The translations under genes and the position numbers were made by a program. The notes beneath the pieces are model-generated. The model was not told where the DNA came from. It ran no database searches and worked only from the letters and a program-made list of their open reading frames with translations. Positions 49,438 through 59,345 of a stretch of 64,000 nucleotides of DNA are shown one piece after another. The stretch covers positions 1 to 64,000 of the forward strand of contig CANQBK010000002.1 in NCBI GenBank assembly GCA_947589485.1, given 5' to 3'. Position 1 is the first letter of the stretch. Each line of letters opens with the position of its first letter. The DNA is from an uncultured Clostridia bacterium. Its GTDB lineage: Bacteria > Bacillota > Clostridia > Oscillospirales > Acutalibacteraceae.

Positions 49438-50088
49438 TTGAATTTAAATAAAAATAATATCAGGTTTTATGCGGTTACGGACAGAAAGTGGACAGGGAAG
49501 ATGACTCTCCTCGAACAGATTGAAGCCGCTCTTGCGGGAGGTGTGACTTGTTTGCAGCTTCGGGAAAAAAATATGGACTTTGACGATTTTCTTGAAGAAG
49601 CAAAAGAGGTAAAAAAAATATGTATTAAATATAACGTACCCTTAATAATAAATGATGAGCCGAGTGTGGCTTTAAAAAGCGGCGCAGACGGTATTCACAT
49701 AGGACAAGATGATATGGAAATTTCCGAAGTAAGAAAAAAAGTCGGTAAAGATTTTATTATAGGTGTTTCAGCACACAATAAATCCGAGGCTGTTCTTGCC
49801 GAACGCGGAGGCGCGGATTATCTTGGCTGCGGAGCGGTTTTCGGAAGTTCCACAAAATCGAATACAAATCCTATTTCTATTGAAACGGTTTCACAAATAT
49901 GTTCGGCTGTATCAATACCGGTAGTCGCAATCGGAGGAATAAACAAAACAAATATTCTGCGACTTTCGGGAACGGGCGTTGACGGTGCAGCAATAATATC
50001 CGCAATATTTTCCGCTGACGATATAAAAAAGGAATGTATTGAGCTGTCCGAGCTTACACTAAAGCTGGTTGAGCAAAAAATTAAATAA
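49438..50088 (+). CDS. thiE: Thiamine-phosphate synthase (TTG start)
   Basis: RFYAVTDRKW, CLQLREKNMDFDDFL, LIINDEPSVALKSGADGIHIGQDDM, GCGAVFGSSTKSNTNPI. Confidence 0.94.
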   Translation: MNLNKNNIRFYAVTDRKWTGKMTLLEQIEAALAGGVTCLQLREKNMDFDDFLEEAKEVKKICIKYNVPLIINDEPSVALKSGADGIHIGQDDMEISEVRKKVGKDFIIGVSAHNKSEAVLAERGGADYLGCGAVFGSSTKSNTNPISIETVSQICSAVSIPVVAIGGINKTNILRLSGTGVDGAAIISAIFSADDIKKECIELSELTLKLVEQKIK

Positions 50089-50093
50089 TACGG

Positions 50094-50333
50094 TTACTTT
50101 TCTCTTTTTATAATGAACGTTGTAGTTCCTTGATTCAGACCGATTATTTTTTGTTCTATTTTTGGGTGTTTATACTTTCTTACCATATTACGCAGCGATG
50201 TGCCGCCCCTGTATCCGTGAATAATTTCAATTTCACGCACATCTTTCGGTAATTTTTTCAAAGTTTCGTTAAGTTTTGCTTTTGCGCTTTCGCTTGTATG
50301 ACCGTGCAGGTCTATTTCTATTGAATAGGGCAT
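50094..50333 (-). CDS. Small Smr (MutS2 C-terminal) domain protein
   Basis: EIDLHGHTSESAKAKLNETLK...IEIIHGYRGGTSLRNMVRKY. Confidence 0.85.
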   Translation of the reverse strand: MPYSIEIDLHGHTSESAKAKLNETLKKLPKDVREIEIIHGYRGGTSLRNMVRKYKHPKIEQKIIGLNQGTTTFIIKREK

Positions 50334-50484
50334 AATTTTTCTCCTACGCTTATGTATTTTTATATATTATAACACATAAATTCTTGAAAATTAATATCAA
50401 CATAAAAACTATTTGTTTACTTTTTTATTTTAATGTGTTAAAATATTATTGAACTAAATTTTAAAAGGAACGGGAGGATTATTT

Positions 50485-50799
50485 ATGAATCCGAAAATAA
50501 AAAATTCAAATACAGATTCTCTTTTTAAAGCGATACTTACTCTTAAAACGGTTGACGAATGTTATGCTTTTTTTGATGATTTATGTACCATTTCGGAAAT
50601 AAAAGCAATAGCACAGAGATATGTTGTGGCAAAAATGCTTGACGAGGGAGAAATTTATAATGAAATAGTGGAAAGGACAGGCGCCAGCACCGCCACCATA
50701 AGCCGTGTGAACCGTGCCTTAAATTACGGTAGCGACGGATATGCCCTTACTTTTTCACGTTTAAAGGAACAGAACGGTAAAGAGGGGGAGGACGCTTGA
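50485..50799 (+). CDS. TrpR-like protein YerC/YecD
   Basis: FFDDLCTISEIKAIAQRYVVAKMLDEGEIYNEIVERTGASTATISRVNRALNYG. Confidence 0.93.
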   Translation: MNPKIKNSNTDSLFKAILTLKTVDECYAFFDDLCTISEIKAIAQRYVVAKMLDEGEIYNEIVERTGASTATISRVNRALNYGSDGYALTFSRLKEQNGKEGEDA

Positions 50800-51545
50800 A
50801 TTCTTATTCTTGTTTTTCAAGGTTTTATGACAGTTTGACATTTAATGTGGAATACGGTAAAAAAGCCGATTACATTTTGGAAATTTTAAAGCGTCACAAT
50901 CACAATGCGGGTCTTACTCTCGACCTTGCCTGCGGTACGGGAACGCTTACTTTGGAACTTTGCAAACGGGGCGTTGACATATTCGGAGCGGATTCGTCAT
51001 CGGATATGCTTACGCTCGCACAGCAAAAGGCGTCCGAAAGCGGTTTTTCGATTTTGTTTTTGCGTCAGAAAATGCAAAATCTAAACCTTTACGGTACAAT
51101 AGATACTTGTATTTGTTCGCTTGACAGTATTAATCATCTTCCGTCGGGAAAAGATGTTTTAAAGTCGTTTGAGCGTATAGCAACCTTTTTGAATCCTGAC
51201 GGTTTGTTTGTGTTTGATGCGAATACAATTTATAAGCATAAATACGTCCTCGGTGATAATTGTTATATATATGATACGGACGACGTCTTTTGTGCATGGC
51301 AGAATACATACCGTGAGGAAGATAACAGGGTTGATATTACTCTCGATTTTTTTGCCCCCGATGAAAATGGGAAAAAATATAACAGATTTACCGAGGAAAT
51401 TTCGGAAACAGCATATTCAAGAAATGAAATGATAAATATGATTGAAAGTTCGGGGCTCAAACCGGAGGCTGTCTATGACGATATGAGCTTTGAGGAACCA
51501 AAGCCCGACTCTCAAAGAGAAATTTATGTAGTGAGGAAAGAATAA
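50796..51545 (+). CDS. Class I SAM-dependent methyltransferase
   Basis: LTLDLACGTGTLTLELCKRGVDIFGADSSSDML. Confidence 0.92.
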   Translation: MNSYSCFSRFYDSLTFNVEYGKKADYILEILKRHNHNAGLTLDLACGTGTLTLELCKRGVDIFGADSSSDMLTLAQQKASESGFSILFLRQKMQNLNLYGTIDTCICSLDSINHLPSGKDVLKSFERIATFLNPDGLFVFDANTIYKHKYVLGDNCYIYDTDDVFCAWQNTYREEDNRVDITLDFFAPDENGKKYNRFTEEISETAYSRNEMINMIESSGLKPEAVYDDMSFEEPKPDSQREIYVVRKE

Positions 51546-51546
51546 T

Positions 51547-52452
51547 ATGAATGAGGATAAAATTATACGCTGTATTACATCAGACGGTTCTGTTATGGCG
51601 TCGGTTGCCGAAACGTCAAATATTGTTTATACGGCTTCAAAGGTTCACCTTACATCTCCGGCGGCAACGGCGGCTTTGGGACGTCTTTTAACAGCGGCTT
51701 CCATAATGGGCGCACAGCTTAAACAAAAGGACGCAAGCATTACCCTCAGGATAAACGGTAACAACAGTAAAACGGGAGCCGTAATAGCTGTTTCCGACAG
51801 CAAGGGCAACGTCCGAGGTTATGTACAAAATCCCGATTGTTTAACTGAATATTACAATAACGGAAAGATAAATGTCGCAAAGGCGGTAGGCAGTACCGGT
51901 ACTCTTAATGTAATGCGTGACTATGGTACAGGTGACCCTTATATAGGAACTGTACAGCTTGTTTCCGGCGAAATAGCCGAGGATATTGCCGGTTATTATG
52001 CGGTAAGTGAACAGATTCCTACGGTCTGCTCACTCGGTGTACTTCTTGACAAACAGGACCATGAGGTTCTTCTTTCCGGCGGACTTCTTATACAGCTTCT
52101 TCCGGGAGCCGACGATTCGGTAATAGACAAAATAGAAAAAAACGCAAATGCACTTGAGCCGATGACGACAATGCTCGCAAAGGGAATGTCTGCCCGTGAA
52201 ATATGCCAAACAGCTTTGAATGGTTTTGAGGTTGAAATTCTCGATGAAATGCCGATACATTATGCCTGCACATGCAGTAGGGAAAGGGTCATCAGAGCTT
52301 TTATAACTCTGCCGGACGACGAAATACGCTCTATGGCGGACGAAAAAGGCTATGCCGAGGCTCTTTGTCATTTCTGCAAAAAACGTTACAGATTTTCAAA
52401 GCTCCAATTGGAACAGATAATCAAACAAAAAAACAGCGGCAGTTCTTTTTAA
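51547..52452 (+). CDS. hslO: Hsp33 family redox-regulated chaperone
   Basis: CTCSRERV...CHFCKKRYRFSKLQLEQI; GRLLTAASIMGAQLK. Confidence 0.96.
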   Translation: MNEDKIIRCITSDGSVMASVAETSNIVYTASKVHLTSPAATAALGRLLTAASIMGAQLKQKDASITLRINGNNSKTGAVIAVSDSKGNVRGYVQNPDCLTEYYNNGKINVAKAVGSTGTLNVMRDYGTGDPYIGTVQLVSGEIAEDIAGYYAVSEQIPTVCSLGVLLDKQDHEVLLSGGLLIQLLPGADDSVIDKIEKNANALEPMTTMLAKGMSAREICQTALNGFEVEILDEMPIHYACTCSRERVIRAFITLPDDEIRSMADEKGYAEALCHFCKKRYRFSKLQLEQIIKQKNSGSSF

Positions 52453-52550
52453 GAAAATTAATTTATTAGAAAAAAACTCTTGATATTAATTGGTTATTGG
52501 AGTAAAATTAAATAGCTATTTTATAGAAAATAACGGATTAAAGGAGAAGT

Positions 52551-53975
52551 GTGATGGTTTTTGCAGATTTGTTTTTTCTGTATTTTTTTCTGCCTGTTTG
52601 TTTGTTGGCTTATTTCATAAGCAAAAAAATTGAAACAAGAAATACAGTCTTAATTGTTTTTTCTCTTATTTTTTATGCTTGGGGTGAGCCTACATACTTC
52701 TTTTTGCTGATTTTTGTCGCCCTTGTAAACTGGTATTTCGGTTTGTGTGTGGGCAGGTGCAAAAACACAGCAAATGCCAAAGCGGCGGTTGCTGTTGCCG
52801 TAGTTATTGACATTCTCCTTCTTGTAATATTTAAATACAGCGGATTTATAGTTCAAAATGTCAATTCCCTTTTCCGTTCGTCAATTCCCGTTCCGGATAT
52901 TTCACTTCCGATAGGTATAAGTTTCTTTACGTTCCAGGCGATTTCATATATTATTGATTGTTATTGGCAAACTGTTGAACCACAGCAGTCATTCAAGAAG
53001 TTCCTTTTGTATATTTCGCTTTTTCCGCAGCTTGTTGCGGGACCTATCGTTCGTTACAGCGTCGTTTCCTCGGAAATAGATAAAAGACGTTCGACCGCAA
53101 GCGACATAAGCGAAGGCTCAATGCGTGTTATTGTGGGACTTGCAAAGAAGGTTATTGTTGCAAATAATCTTTATGCAATTGTAACACAATTTTTCGGCAA
53201 TGATATTTCAAATCTTTCGTTCCTCGGAACGTGGTACACGGTAATAGCATATTCTCTTTATGTTTACTTTGACTTTAGCGGATATTCGGATATAGCGATA
53301 GGTTTGGGAAGGATATTCGGATTCCATTTTAATGAAAACTTTAACTATCCGTTTATATGCAAGAGCATCAGTGAATTTTGGCAAAGATGGCATATTTCTC
53401 TAAGTACGTTTTTCAGGGATTATCTTTTCTATGCGCCTATTTTAGGAAAACCTCGCAAGTATGTTAACTTATTCCTTGTGTGGTTCTGTACGGGTATGTG
53501 GCACGGTGCGGAATGGAACTTTATTTTCTGGGGACTTTATTTCGGACTGTTTATATTTATGGAGACCAAAATCGGCAAAAAGCGTATGAAAAAGTGGCCC
53601 TTGTGGTTTTCACATATTTACAGCAAGCTGGTTATTGTTATAGGATTCGGTATATTCTATTTTTCGGATATTGGTCAGCTCGGCAAATTCTTTATGAATA
53701 TATCAGGAATAAGTATGCTTACAAACGGAAACAGCTTTGCCGACATTGTTACATGGAATTCATTCTTAAACAATATTTTCCTTTTTGCAATCGCAATCAT
53801 AATATCTATGCCTCTGCTCCCGAAACTTAAATACTTTTTCTTCAAGTGGGGAAACAACACGGTCTATACTACGGGAAAAATATTGGGTACGATTGGATGC
53901 GTGTATTTGCTCATTATGTCAAGCATACTGCTTGTTGACGCAACCAATAATCCGTTTTTGTATTTCCGTTTCTGA
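52551..53975 (+). CDS. MBOAT family O-acyltransferase (AlgI/DltB-like)
   Basis: LPIGISFFTFQAISYIIDCYW, FPQLVAGPIVRY, WQRWHISLSTFFRDYLF, GMWHGAEWNFIFWGLYFG. Confidence 0.95.
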   Translation: MMVFADLFFLYFFLPVCLLAYFISKKIETRNTVLIVFSLIFYAWGEPTYFFLLIFVALVNWYFGLCVGRCKNTANAKAAVAVAVVIDILLLVIFKYSGFIVQNVNSLFRSSIPVPDISLPIGISFFTFQAISYIIDCYWQTVEPQQSFKKFLLYISLFPQLVAGPIVRYSVVSSEIDKRRSTASDISEGSMRVIVGLAKKVIVANNLYAIVTQFFGNDISNLSFLGTWYTVIAYSLYVYFDFSGYSDIAIGLGRIFGFHFNENFNYPFICKSISEFWQRWHISLSTFFRDYLFYAPILGKPRKYVNLFLVWFCTGMWHGAEWNFIFWGLYFGLFIFMETKIGKKRMKKWPLWFSHIYSKLVIVIGFGIFYFSDIGQLGKFFMNISGISMLTNGNSFADIVTWNSFLNNIFLFAIAIIISMPLLPKLKYFFFKWGNNTVYTTGKILGTIGCVYLLIMSSILLVDATNNPFLYFRF

Positions 53976-53998
53976 TTTATTGTAAAGGAGAATAAAAA

Positions 53999-55465
53999 AT
54001 GGAAAAAAAGCCTGCACCACATACTCCGCCAAAAAAGAGATTCAATTCATATAAACGCTCGATAATAAGACATTTTTCCTCGGTCATTTCATTGCTTGTT
54101 TTAATTCCGGTTTTTGCGCTTATTTCAGTGTTTCTTCTTGTATTTCCGCACTCTACGATTTCATATATCGAAAAAAGAGAGCTTACAAAGTTTCCGGAAT
54201 TTACATTTGACGGGTATTTTTCCGGCGCATTTACTTCCGGTATCACAAAATATTATGATGATACCGTTCCATACAGAGATGATTTTAAAAATATAGGCAA
54301 CAGCTTCAAGGCGAATTTTGGAATAAAAACCAATGATTCCGTATCTGTAAAGGGAAAATTGACTGCGGCAAAAAATAAGGATAAAAAGCCGACACAGCAG
54401 ACCGAAAGCTCTGCGTCTGACAATGAAAAAACAAAGCCGAATAATGAAAGCTCGAAAAATACCGTTGAAGAAAGCGCACAAAAGGATTATACCAAGGAAA
54501 ATGCCGAATATACGGTAGAAAACGGTATTATTGTAGTTAATCAAGACGGACACTACCGTGCGCTTGAAATGTTTGGCGGAGGTACGGGTAACGCTTATGT
54601 GGACGCCCTTAACAAGTTCAGAAGTCAGATTGACGACAAAGTAAAGGTTTACTCAATGATAGCTCCGCTTGCCAGCGAGTATTATACACCTGCAAACTAT
54701 TCCTATGCTTCTGCGAACCAAAAGGAGTATTTTGATGATATAGCCTCTCGTCTTGACAAAGGCATAACCTCTGTTGATATTGATTCCGTACTCGCAAAAC
54801 ATACCGAAGAGAATATATACCTCCGAACCGACCATCACTGGACGCCGCTCGGAGCATATTATGCGGCGCGTACATTTGCCGATGCGGCAGGCGTCAACTT
54901 TAAGGATATAAACACATTTAAAAAGGAAACCATTGCGGGATTTGTGGGAACAATGTATGCTTTTACCGGAGATATAAACATTAAGAATGACTCCGAAGAC
55001 TTTACATATTATGTTCCGGACAATAATGACAAGTGTACAACATACTATTATGATACTTCATTTAATTACAACAGCAGTGGAAACTTTTTCAATGAAGTAG
55101 GAGATCCTCAGTCTAACGCTTATATGACTTTTATGGGCGGCGATGAACAAATTGTAAAAATTAAAACAAACGTAAAAAATAACAGAAAACTGCTCATAAT
55201 AAAAGACAGTTACGGTAATGCCGAACCTGCTTATTATACAAACTCTTTTGAGGAAATATATGTTGTCGATATGAGATATTTTGATTTGAATCTCGTTGAC
55301 TTTACCGAACAGATGAACATTACAGATGTACTGTTCACAATGGTAACATTCTCCGCTTTTGGCGACAATGCCGAAAACCTTGATAATCTTATTACGCAGG
55401 CAAAAGGAAACGTAATAAAGGATACCGCAGATTCGGAAGAAAACAGCGTTTCTGCTTCGGATTAA
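53999..55465 (+). CDS. DHHW family (AlgX/SGNH-like) surface protein
   Basis: TENIYLRTDHHWTPLGAYYAARTFADAAG; LLIIKDSYGNAEP; N-terminal TM. Confidence 0.92.
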   Translation: MEKKPAPHTPPKKRFNSYKRSIIRHFSSVISLLVLIPVFALISVFLLVFPHSTISYIEKRELTKFPEFTFDGYFSGAFTSGITKYYDDTVPYRDDFKNIGNSFKANFGIKTNDSVSVKGKLTAAKNKDKKPTQQTESSASDNEKTKPNNESSKNTVEESAQKDYTKENAEYTVENGIIVVNQDGHYRALEMFGGGTGNAYVDALNKFRSQIDDKVKVYSMIAPLASEYYTPANYSYASANQKEYFDDIASRLDKGITSVDIDSVLAKHTEENIYLRTDHHWTPLGAYYAARTFADAAGVNFKDINTFKKETIAGFVGTMYAFTGDINIKNDSEDFTYYVPDNNDKCTTYYYDTSFNYNSSGNFFNEVGDPQSNAYMTFMGGDEQIVKIKTNVKNNRKLLIIKDSYGNAEPAYYTNSFEEIYVVDMRYFDLNLVDFTEQMNITDVLFTMVTFSAFGDNAENLDNLITQAKGNVIKDTADSEENSVSASD

Positions 55466-55525
55466 AAAACATCTTGTATTTTTGTTACAATATGAATATT
55501 TGTGTTGAAGGGAGAAATAAAAATG

Positions 55526-57319
55526 AATGAGCTTGAATATCCTTTTGACTCCGAGTACATAATAAAAAAAAGAAAATCAATTAAACGTAAGCTACTGGCT
55601 GACGGCAGTAAAAGGCTGAAAAAGAAAATTGCCGTTTTCGGGGGTTCAACGACAAGCGACATAGTTGTTTATTTGGAGTTATTCCTGCTTAATAACGGTA
55701 TTGAGCCGGAATTTTATGAATCGGAATATGCCCAATACTGGCAAGATGCAATGTTTCCCGGCGATGAACTGATTGAATTTGCTCCGGATATTGTTTTCAT
55801 ACATACTACCAACAGGAATATTTCAAACTTTCCTTTAATGACAGACGACAAAAGCAGAGTAGAAAATCTTTTGGAGTCGGAATACGGCAAGTTTGAACAA
55901 ATGTGGAAAAAAATAAGCGAAACATATCATTGTCCGATTATTCAAAATAATTTTGAAATGCCTTTTTACAGGATTATGGGCAACAAGGATTGCAGTGATT
56001 ACAGGGGACGCACAAATTTTATAACAAACCTTAACAGAAAATTCTATGAGTATGCCGAAAAAACGGAAGGCTTCTACATTAACGACATTAATTTTATATC
56101 CGCTTCTTACGGTCTGAAAGAATGGAGCAATCCTCTGTATTGGAATATGTATAAATACGCTATGTGCGTAGAGGCAATTCCCGAATTTTCTTTTAACCTT
56201 GCCAATATAATAAAATCTGTTTTCGGAAAAAATAAGAAAGCGGTTGCGCTTGACCTCGACAACACTTTGTGGGGTGGAGTAGTTGGCGATGACGGTGTGG
56301 ACGGAATACAGATAGGTCAGGAAACGGGCGTCGCACAGTCATATTATGAATTTCAAAGTTATATAAAATCTCTTAAACAGCTTGGAGTAGTGCTTACGGT
56401 ATGCTCTAAAAACGATTATGAAAACGCCGTTGCCGGACTGAATCACCCCGAAGGCGCATTAAAGCCGGACGATTTCATTATAATTAAAGCAAACTGGGAA
56501 AATAAAGACAGAAATATTATTGAAACGGCTTCTGAACTGAATATTCTTCCGGATTCAATTGTTTTTGTTGACGATAATCCGGCCGAGCGTGCTATCGTGC
56601 AGGCTCAGATAGCGGGGATAAGCGTTCCGGTCATTGACAGCGTTGAAAATTATATTTCAACGATAGACAGAAACGGTTACTTTGAAGTTACGAATTTCAG
56701 CGAAGATGATCTTAAGCGCAATGAAATGTATAAAGCGAATGTTCAGCGTGCGGTTCAACAGGCTGCATTTTCGGACTATAATGAATATCTTTTGAGCCTT
56801 GAAATGACTGCGGTAATTGATGACTTTTTACCTGTTTACTTGCAGAGAATTACACAGCTTTCAAATAAAAGCAATCAGTTTAATGTAACAACAAAACGCT
56901 ATACTCCCACAGAAATGGAGGCTGTATTTAACAGCAGCGAATACATACGTCTTTACGGAAAACTGATTGACAAGTTCGGTGATAACGGTGTTGTGTCGGT
57001 GGTTATAGGTAAAAAAGAAAATAATATTCTTAACATTGATTTGTGGATTATGAGTTGCCGCGTACTTAAGAGAGATATGGAGTTTGCAATGCTTGATCGT
57101 CTTGTTGAGCGCTGCCGTGGGCAGGGGATAGACACAATAAAAGGATATTATTATCCTACCGCAAAGAATAAAATGGTCAAGGAGCTTTACGGAAAGTTTG
57201 GTTTTAACAAAATTTCCGAAGATGAAGAAGGCAATACGATATGGCAGCTTGACATAAAGTCGTATGAAAATAAAAACAATGTTATAAATGTGCAGGATAA
57301 TTCCTCAATTAATCAATAA
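55526..57319 (+). CDS. HAD-IIIC family phosphatase/FkbH-like protein
   Basis: AVALDLDNTLWGGVVGDDG, LTVCSKNDYENA, SIVFVDDNPAERAIV, C-terminal GNAT-like region. Confidence 0.93.
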   Translation, partial: NELEYPFDSEYIIKKRKSIKRKLLADGSKRLKKKIAVFGGSTTSDIVVYLELFLLNNGIEPEFYESEYAQYWQDAMFPGDELIEFAPDIVFIHTTNRNISNFPLMTDDKSRVENLLESEYGKFEQMWKKISETYHCPIIQNNFEMPFYRIMGNKDCSDYRGRTNFITNLNRKFYEYAEKTEGFYINDINFISASYGLKEWSNPLYWNMYKYAMCVEAIPEFSFNLANIIKSVFGKNKKAVALDLDNTLWGGVVGDDGVDGIQIGQETGVAQSYYEFQSYIKSLKQLGVVLTVCSKNDYENAVAGLNHPEGALKPDDFIIIKANWENKDRNIIETASELNILPDSIVFVDDNPAERAIVQAQIAGISVPVIDSVENYISTIDRNGYFEVTNFSEDDLKRNEMYKANVQRAVQQAAFSDYNEYLLSLEMTAVIDDFLPVYLQRITQLSNKSNQFNVTTKRYTPTEMEAVFNSSEYIRLYGKLIDKFGDNGVVSVVIGKKENNILNIDLWIMSCRVLKRDMEFAMLDRLVERCRGQGIDTIKGYYYPTAKNKMVKELYGKFGFNKISEDEEGNTIWQLDIKSYENKNNVINVQDNSSINQ

Positions 57320-57338
57320 ATAAAAAGGAGAAAGTGCT

Positions 57339-57581
57339 ATGGATACAAAGACAATTTTCGTAAGGTTGAACAAGGTTTTTCGCGATGTTTTTGATGATGA
57401 CTCAATTAAAGTAACACCGAAAACAACCGCAGATGACATTGATGATTGGGACAGCTTGGAGCATATAACTCTGATTGCTGCCGTTGAACGTGAATTTAAG
57501 ATGAAATTCAAAATGGGTGAGATTTCATCTATGAAAAATGTCGGAGAAATGGCTCAAATTATCGCACAAAGAGTGAAATAA
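57339..57581 (+). CDS. Acyl carrier protein
   Basis: TTADDIDDWDSLEHITLIAAVEREFKMKF; DSL phosphopantetheine site. Confidence 0.93.
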   Translation: MDTKTIFVRLNKVFRDVFDDDSIKVTPKTTADDIDDWDSLEHITLIAAVEREFKMKFKMGEISSMKNVGEMAQIIAQRVK

Positions 57582-57598
57582 AAATTTTTCCGAATATT

Positions 57599-57652
57599 TA
57601 AAATACCGAACGCAGGGACAAACAGCTTGCTCCTGCGTTCGGTATTTTACGT
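57599..57652. terminator. Bidirectional intrinsic terminator after the ACP gene
   Basis: AAAATACCGAACGCAGG...CCTGCGTTCGGTATTTT. Confidence 0.85.
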
Positions 57653-57685
57653 TATAAAAATGCTTTTTCAAAAATCGAAGTTTTT

Positions 57686-58603
57686 TTATAAATCGTTTTT
57701 ATGTGCCTCAGCCATTTTGGCAACTGTACTTCTTCTCAGCATTTTACCTCCGACAGATACATATTCGTTCGGATTTCCTTGTGACAGTCGCACCAGCTCG
57801 TCATAATCGAGTTTTTCAGGTTCTGATGAATCCCCCGATTTTGCCGTTACATCGTTTTTATAATTTTTATGGCTGTTTATAACGTGCTTTTCAATTGAAT
57901 TGTAGGAATTGAATACGATTATATATACGATTAATGTGGGCAATACAGTAATTGTCAGAACACCTAAAACACATAAAGGAATAATAAGTGATACCGAAAA
58001 TTGAAGTAAAGTATATATGAAAAAGGTGATGATTAAAAGCGATACTAAAGTTTTTATATGATTTGCAAAGCCGGCAGCAATTAAAAATACTGAATTTTTT
58101 ATAATTTGTACAAACTTTAAATCTACCGATACAGCCATAACAAAAAAGCTGAACGACATAAGAAGGAAAAATAATGCTACAATAAGGCTCATTATGAAAC
58201 TGACGGTTACTATCGGGTTCCCAATAAAATCATTGTAAAATGAAAAGGTGATCCAGAATCCAATCGTTATTATATATTCAATTAACGAGCCTGCCAAAAA
58301 ATATTTCCAATTGTTTTTTATTCCGTTTTTAAAATCCCTCAATAATTTAATATCTTGACCGACAGTGATCCTTTTGCAAATATATGTCAATGCGGCTGCA
58401 AAGGGGGAGATAAGTGGTATTGCCAAAGCCAAAATATATATATTTATCTGTTTTGTGAAATATATCAATACAAATGAAATCGTGCCCAAAACAGCCAAAG
58501 GTATGCAAAACAACAGGTTTGCGCATAACAGCTTTAAAAAATTACTTTTGTATTTTGAAAAGAAACCTTTCGAACTATTATTTTGATTATTGCTTTTTGA
58601 CAT
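57686..58603 (-). CDS. Multi-TM membrane protein, YesL/DUF624-like (start likely at MSKSNNQ)
   Basis: KYKSNFLKLLCANLLFCIPLAVLGTISFV...FKNGIKNNWKYFLAG. Confidence 0.7.
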   Translation of the reverse strand: MSKSNNQNNSSKGFFSKYKSNFLKLLCANLLFCIPLAVLGTISFVLIYFTKQINIYILALAIPLISPFAAALTYICKRITVGQDIKLLRDFKNGIKNNWKYFLAGSLIEYIITIGFWITFSFYNDFIGNPIVTVSFIMSLIVALFFLLMSFSFFVMAVSVDLKFVQIIKNSVFLIAAGFANHIKTLVSLLIITFFIYTLLQFSVSLIIPLCVLGVLTITVLPTLIVYIIVFNSYNSIEKHVINSHKNYKNDVTAKSGDSSEPEKLDYDELVRLSQGNPNEYVSVGGKMLRRSTVAKMAEAHKNDL

Positions 58604-58622
58604 TTTATACACTTCCGATAAA

Positions 58623-59264
58623 TTAAAATTTGAAAATCCACGAAAAACAGAAAGAACAGACCATATCAATAACAGATGCTGCGGCACATAATCCAAGGTA
58701 CCAAAGCATTGAAAGCAAATATTTTTTCATTTGTATTTGCGGGTCGTCCCTTATTGCGGCTTTTGTAAAACAAGATGTAATATTGATTGAATTTTTAAAT
58801 GAATCTTGTGCAGCAGCAGCTATTACCAAAGAACACAAAAATGCTCCGGGAAGGATTATAAGAAGATTGTAAATTATTCCCCATATACCGTAAGAATTAT
58901 AAAGGAAACCTACCGCCAGGCCGTAACCGTACCCTTTAAGAAACGGTACGACTGCGGAAAATATTCCGCCCCAAAGCGATAATCCCAGCAGGAATATTAT
59001 AAAAAGAAATATTGCCGAGGAGGCAAAAGATGAAACGAAAGAAGAAAACACTCCCTTTGAACAGCGAATATCGTAGTTTGTATTAAACATAAAATCAAGA
59101 CGCTGCAAAAGTTGACTGTCGGCTTTTTTTCCGTTTAATGCGCCGTAAACGATTCCGCCGAAAAAGATTGATAGGAAAATTATCATTAGAAGATTTCTTT
59201 TTAAATTCGATTTGTTGATTCCGAATTTGTTTTTGAGCGGATTAAGTAAAATTATATTCTTCAT
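58623..59264 (-). CDS. Stage II sporulation protein M-like (SpoIIM/DUF95) membrane protein
   Basis: Six-TM pattern with FLKGYGYGLAVGFLYNSYGIWGIIYNLLIILPGAFL. Confidence 0.8.
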   Translation of the reverse strand: MKNIILLNPLKNKFGINKSNLKRNLLMIIFLSIFFGGIVYGALNGKKADSQLLQRLDFMFNTNYDIRCSKGVFSSFVSSFASSAIFLFIIFLLGLSLWGGIFSAVVPFLKGYGYGLAVGFLYNSYGIWGIIYNLLIILPGAFLCSLVIAAAAQDSFKNSINITSCFTKAAIRDDPQIQMKKYLLSMLWYLGLCAAASVIDMVCSFCFSWIFKF

Positions 59265-59345
59265 AGCATTAACTCCCGAAAAATTTATACGGTTTTCTTA
59301 ATTAATGTCTATGAAATTTAAAAAGCGGATATGAATAAGCCGTTT

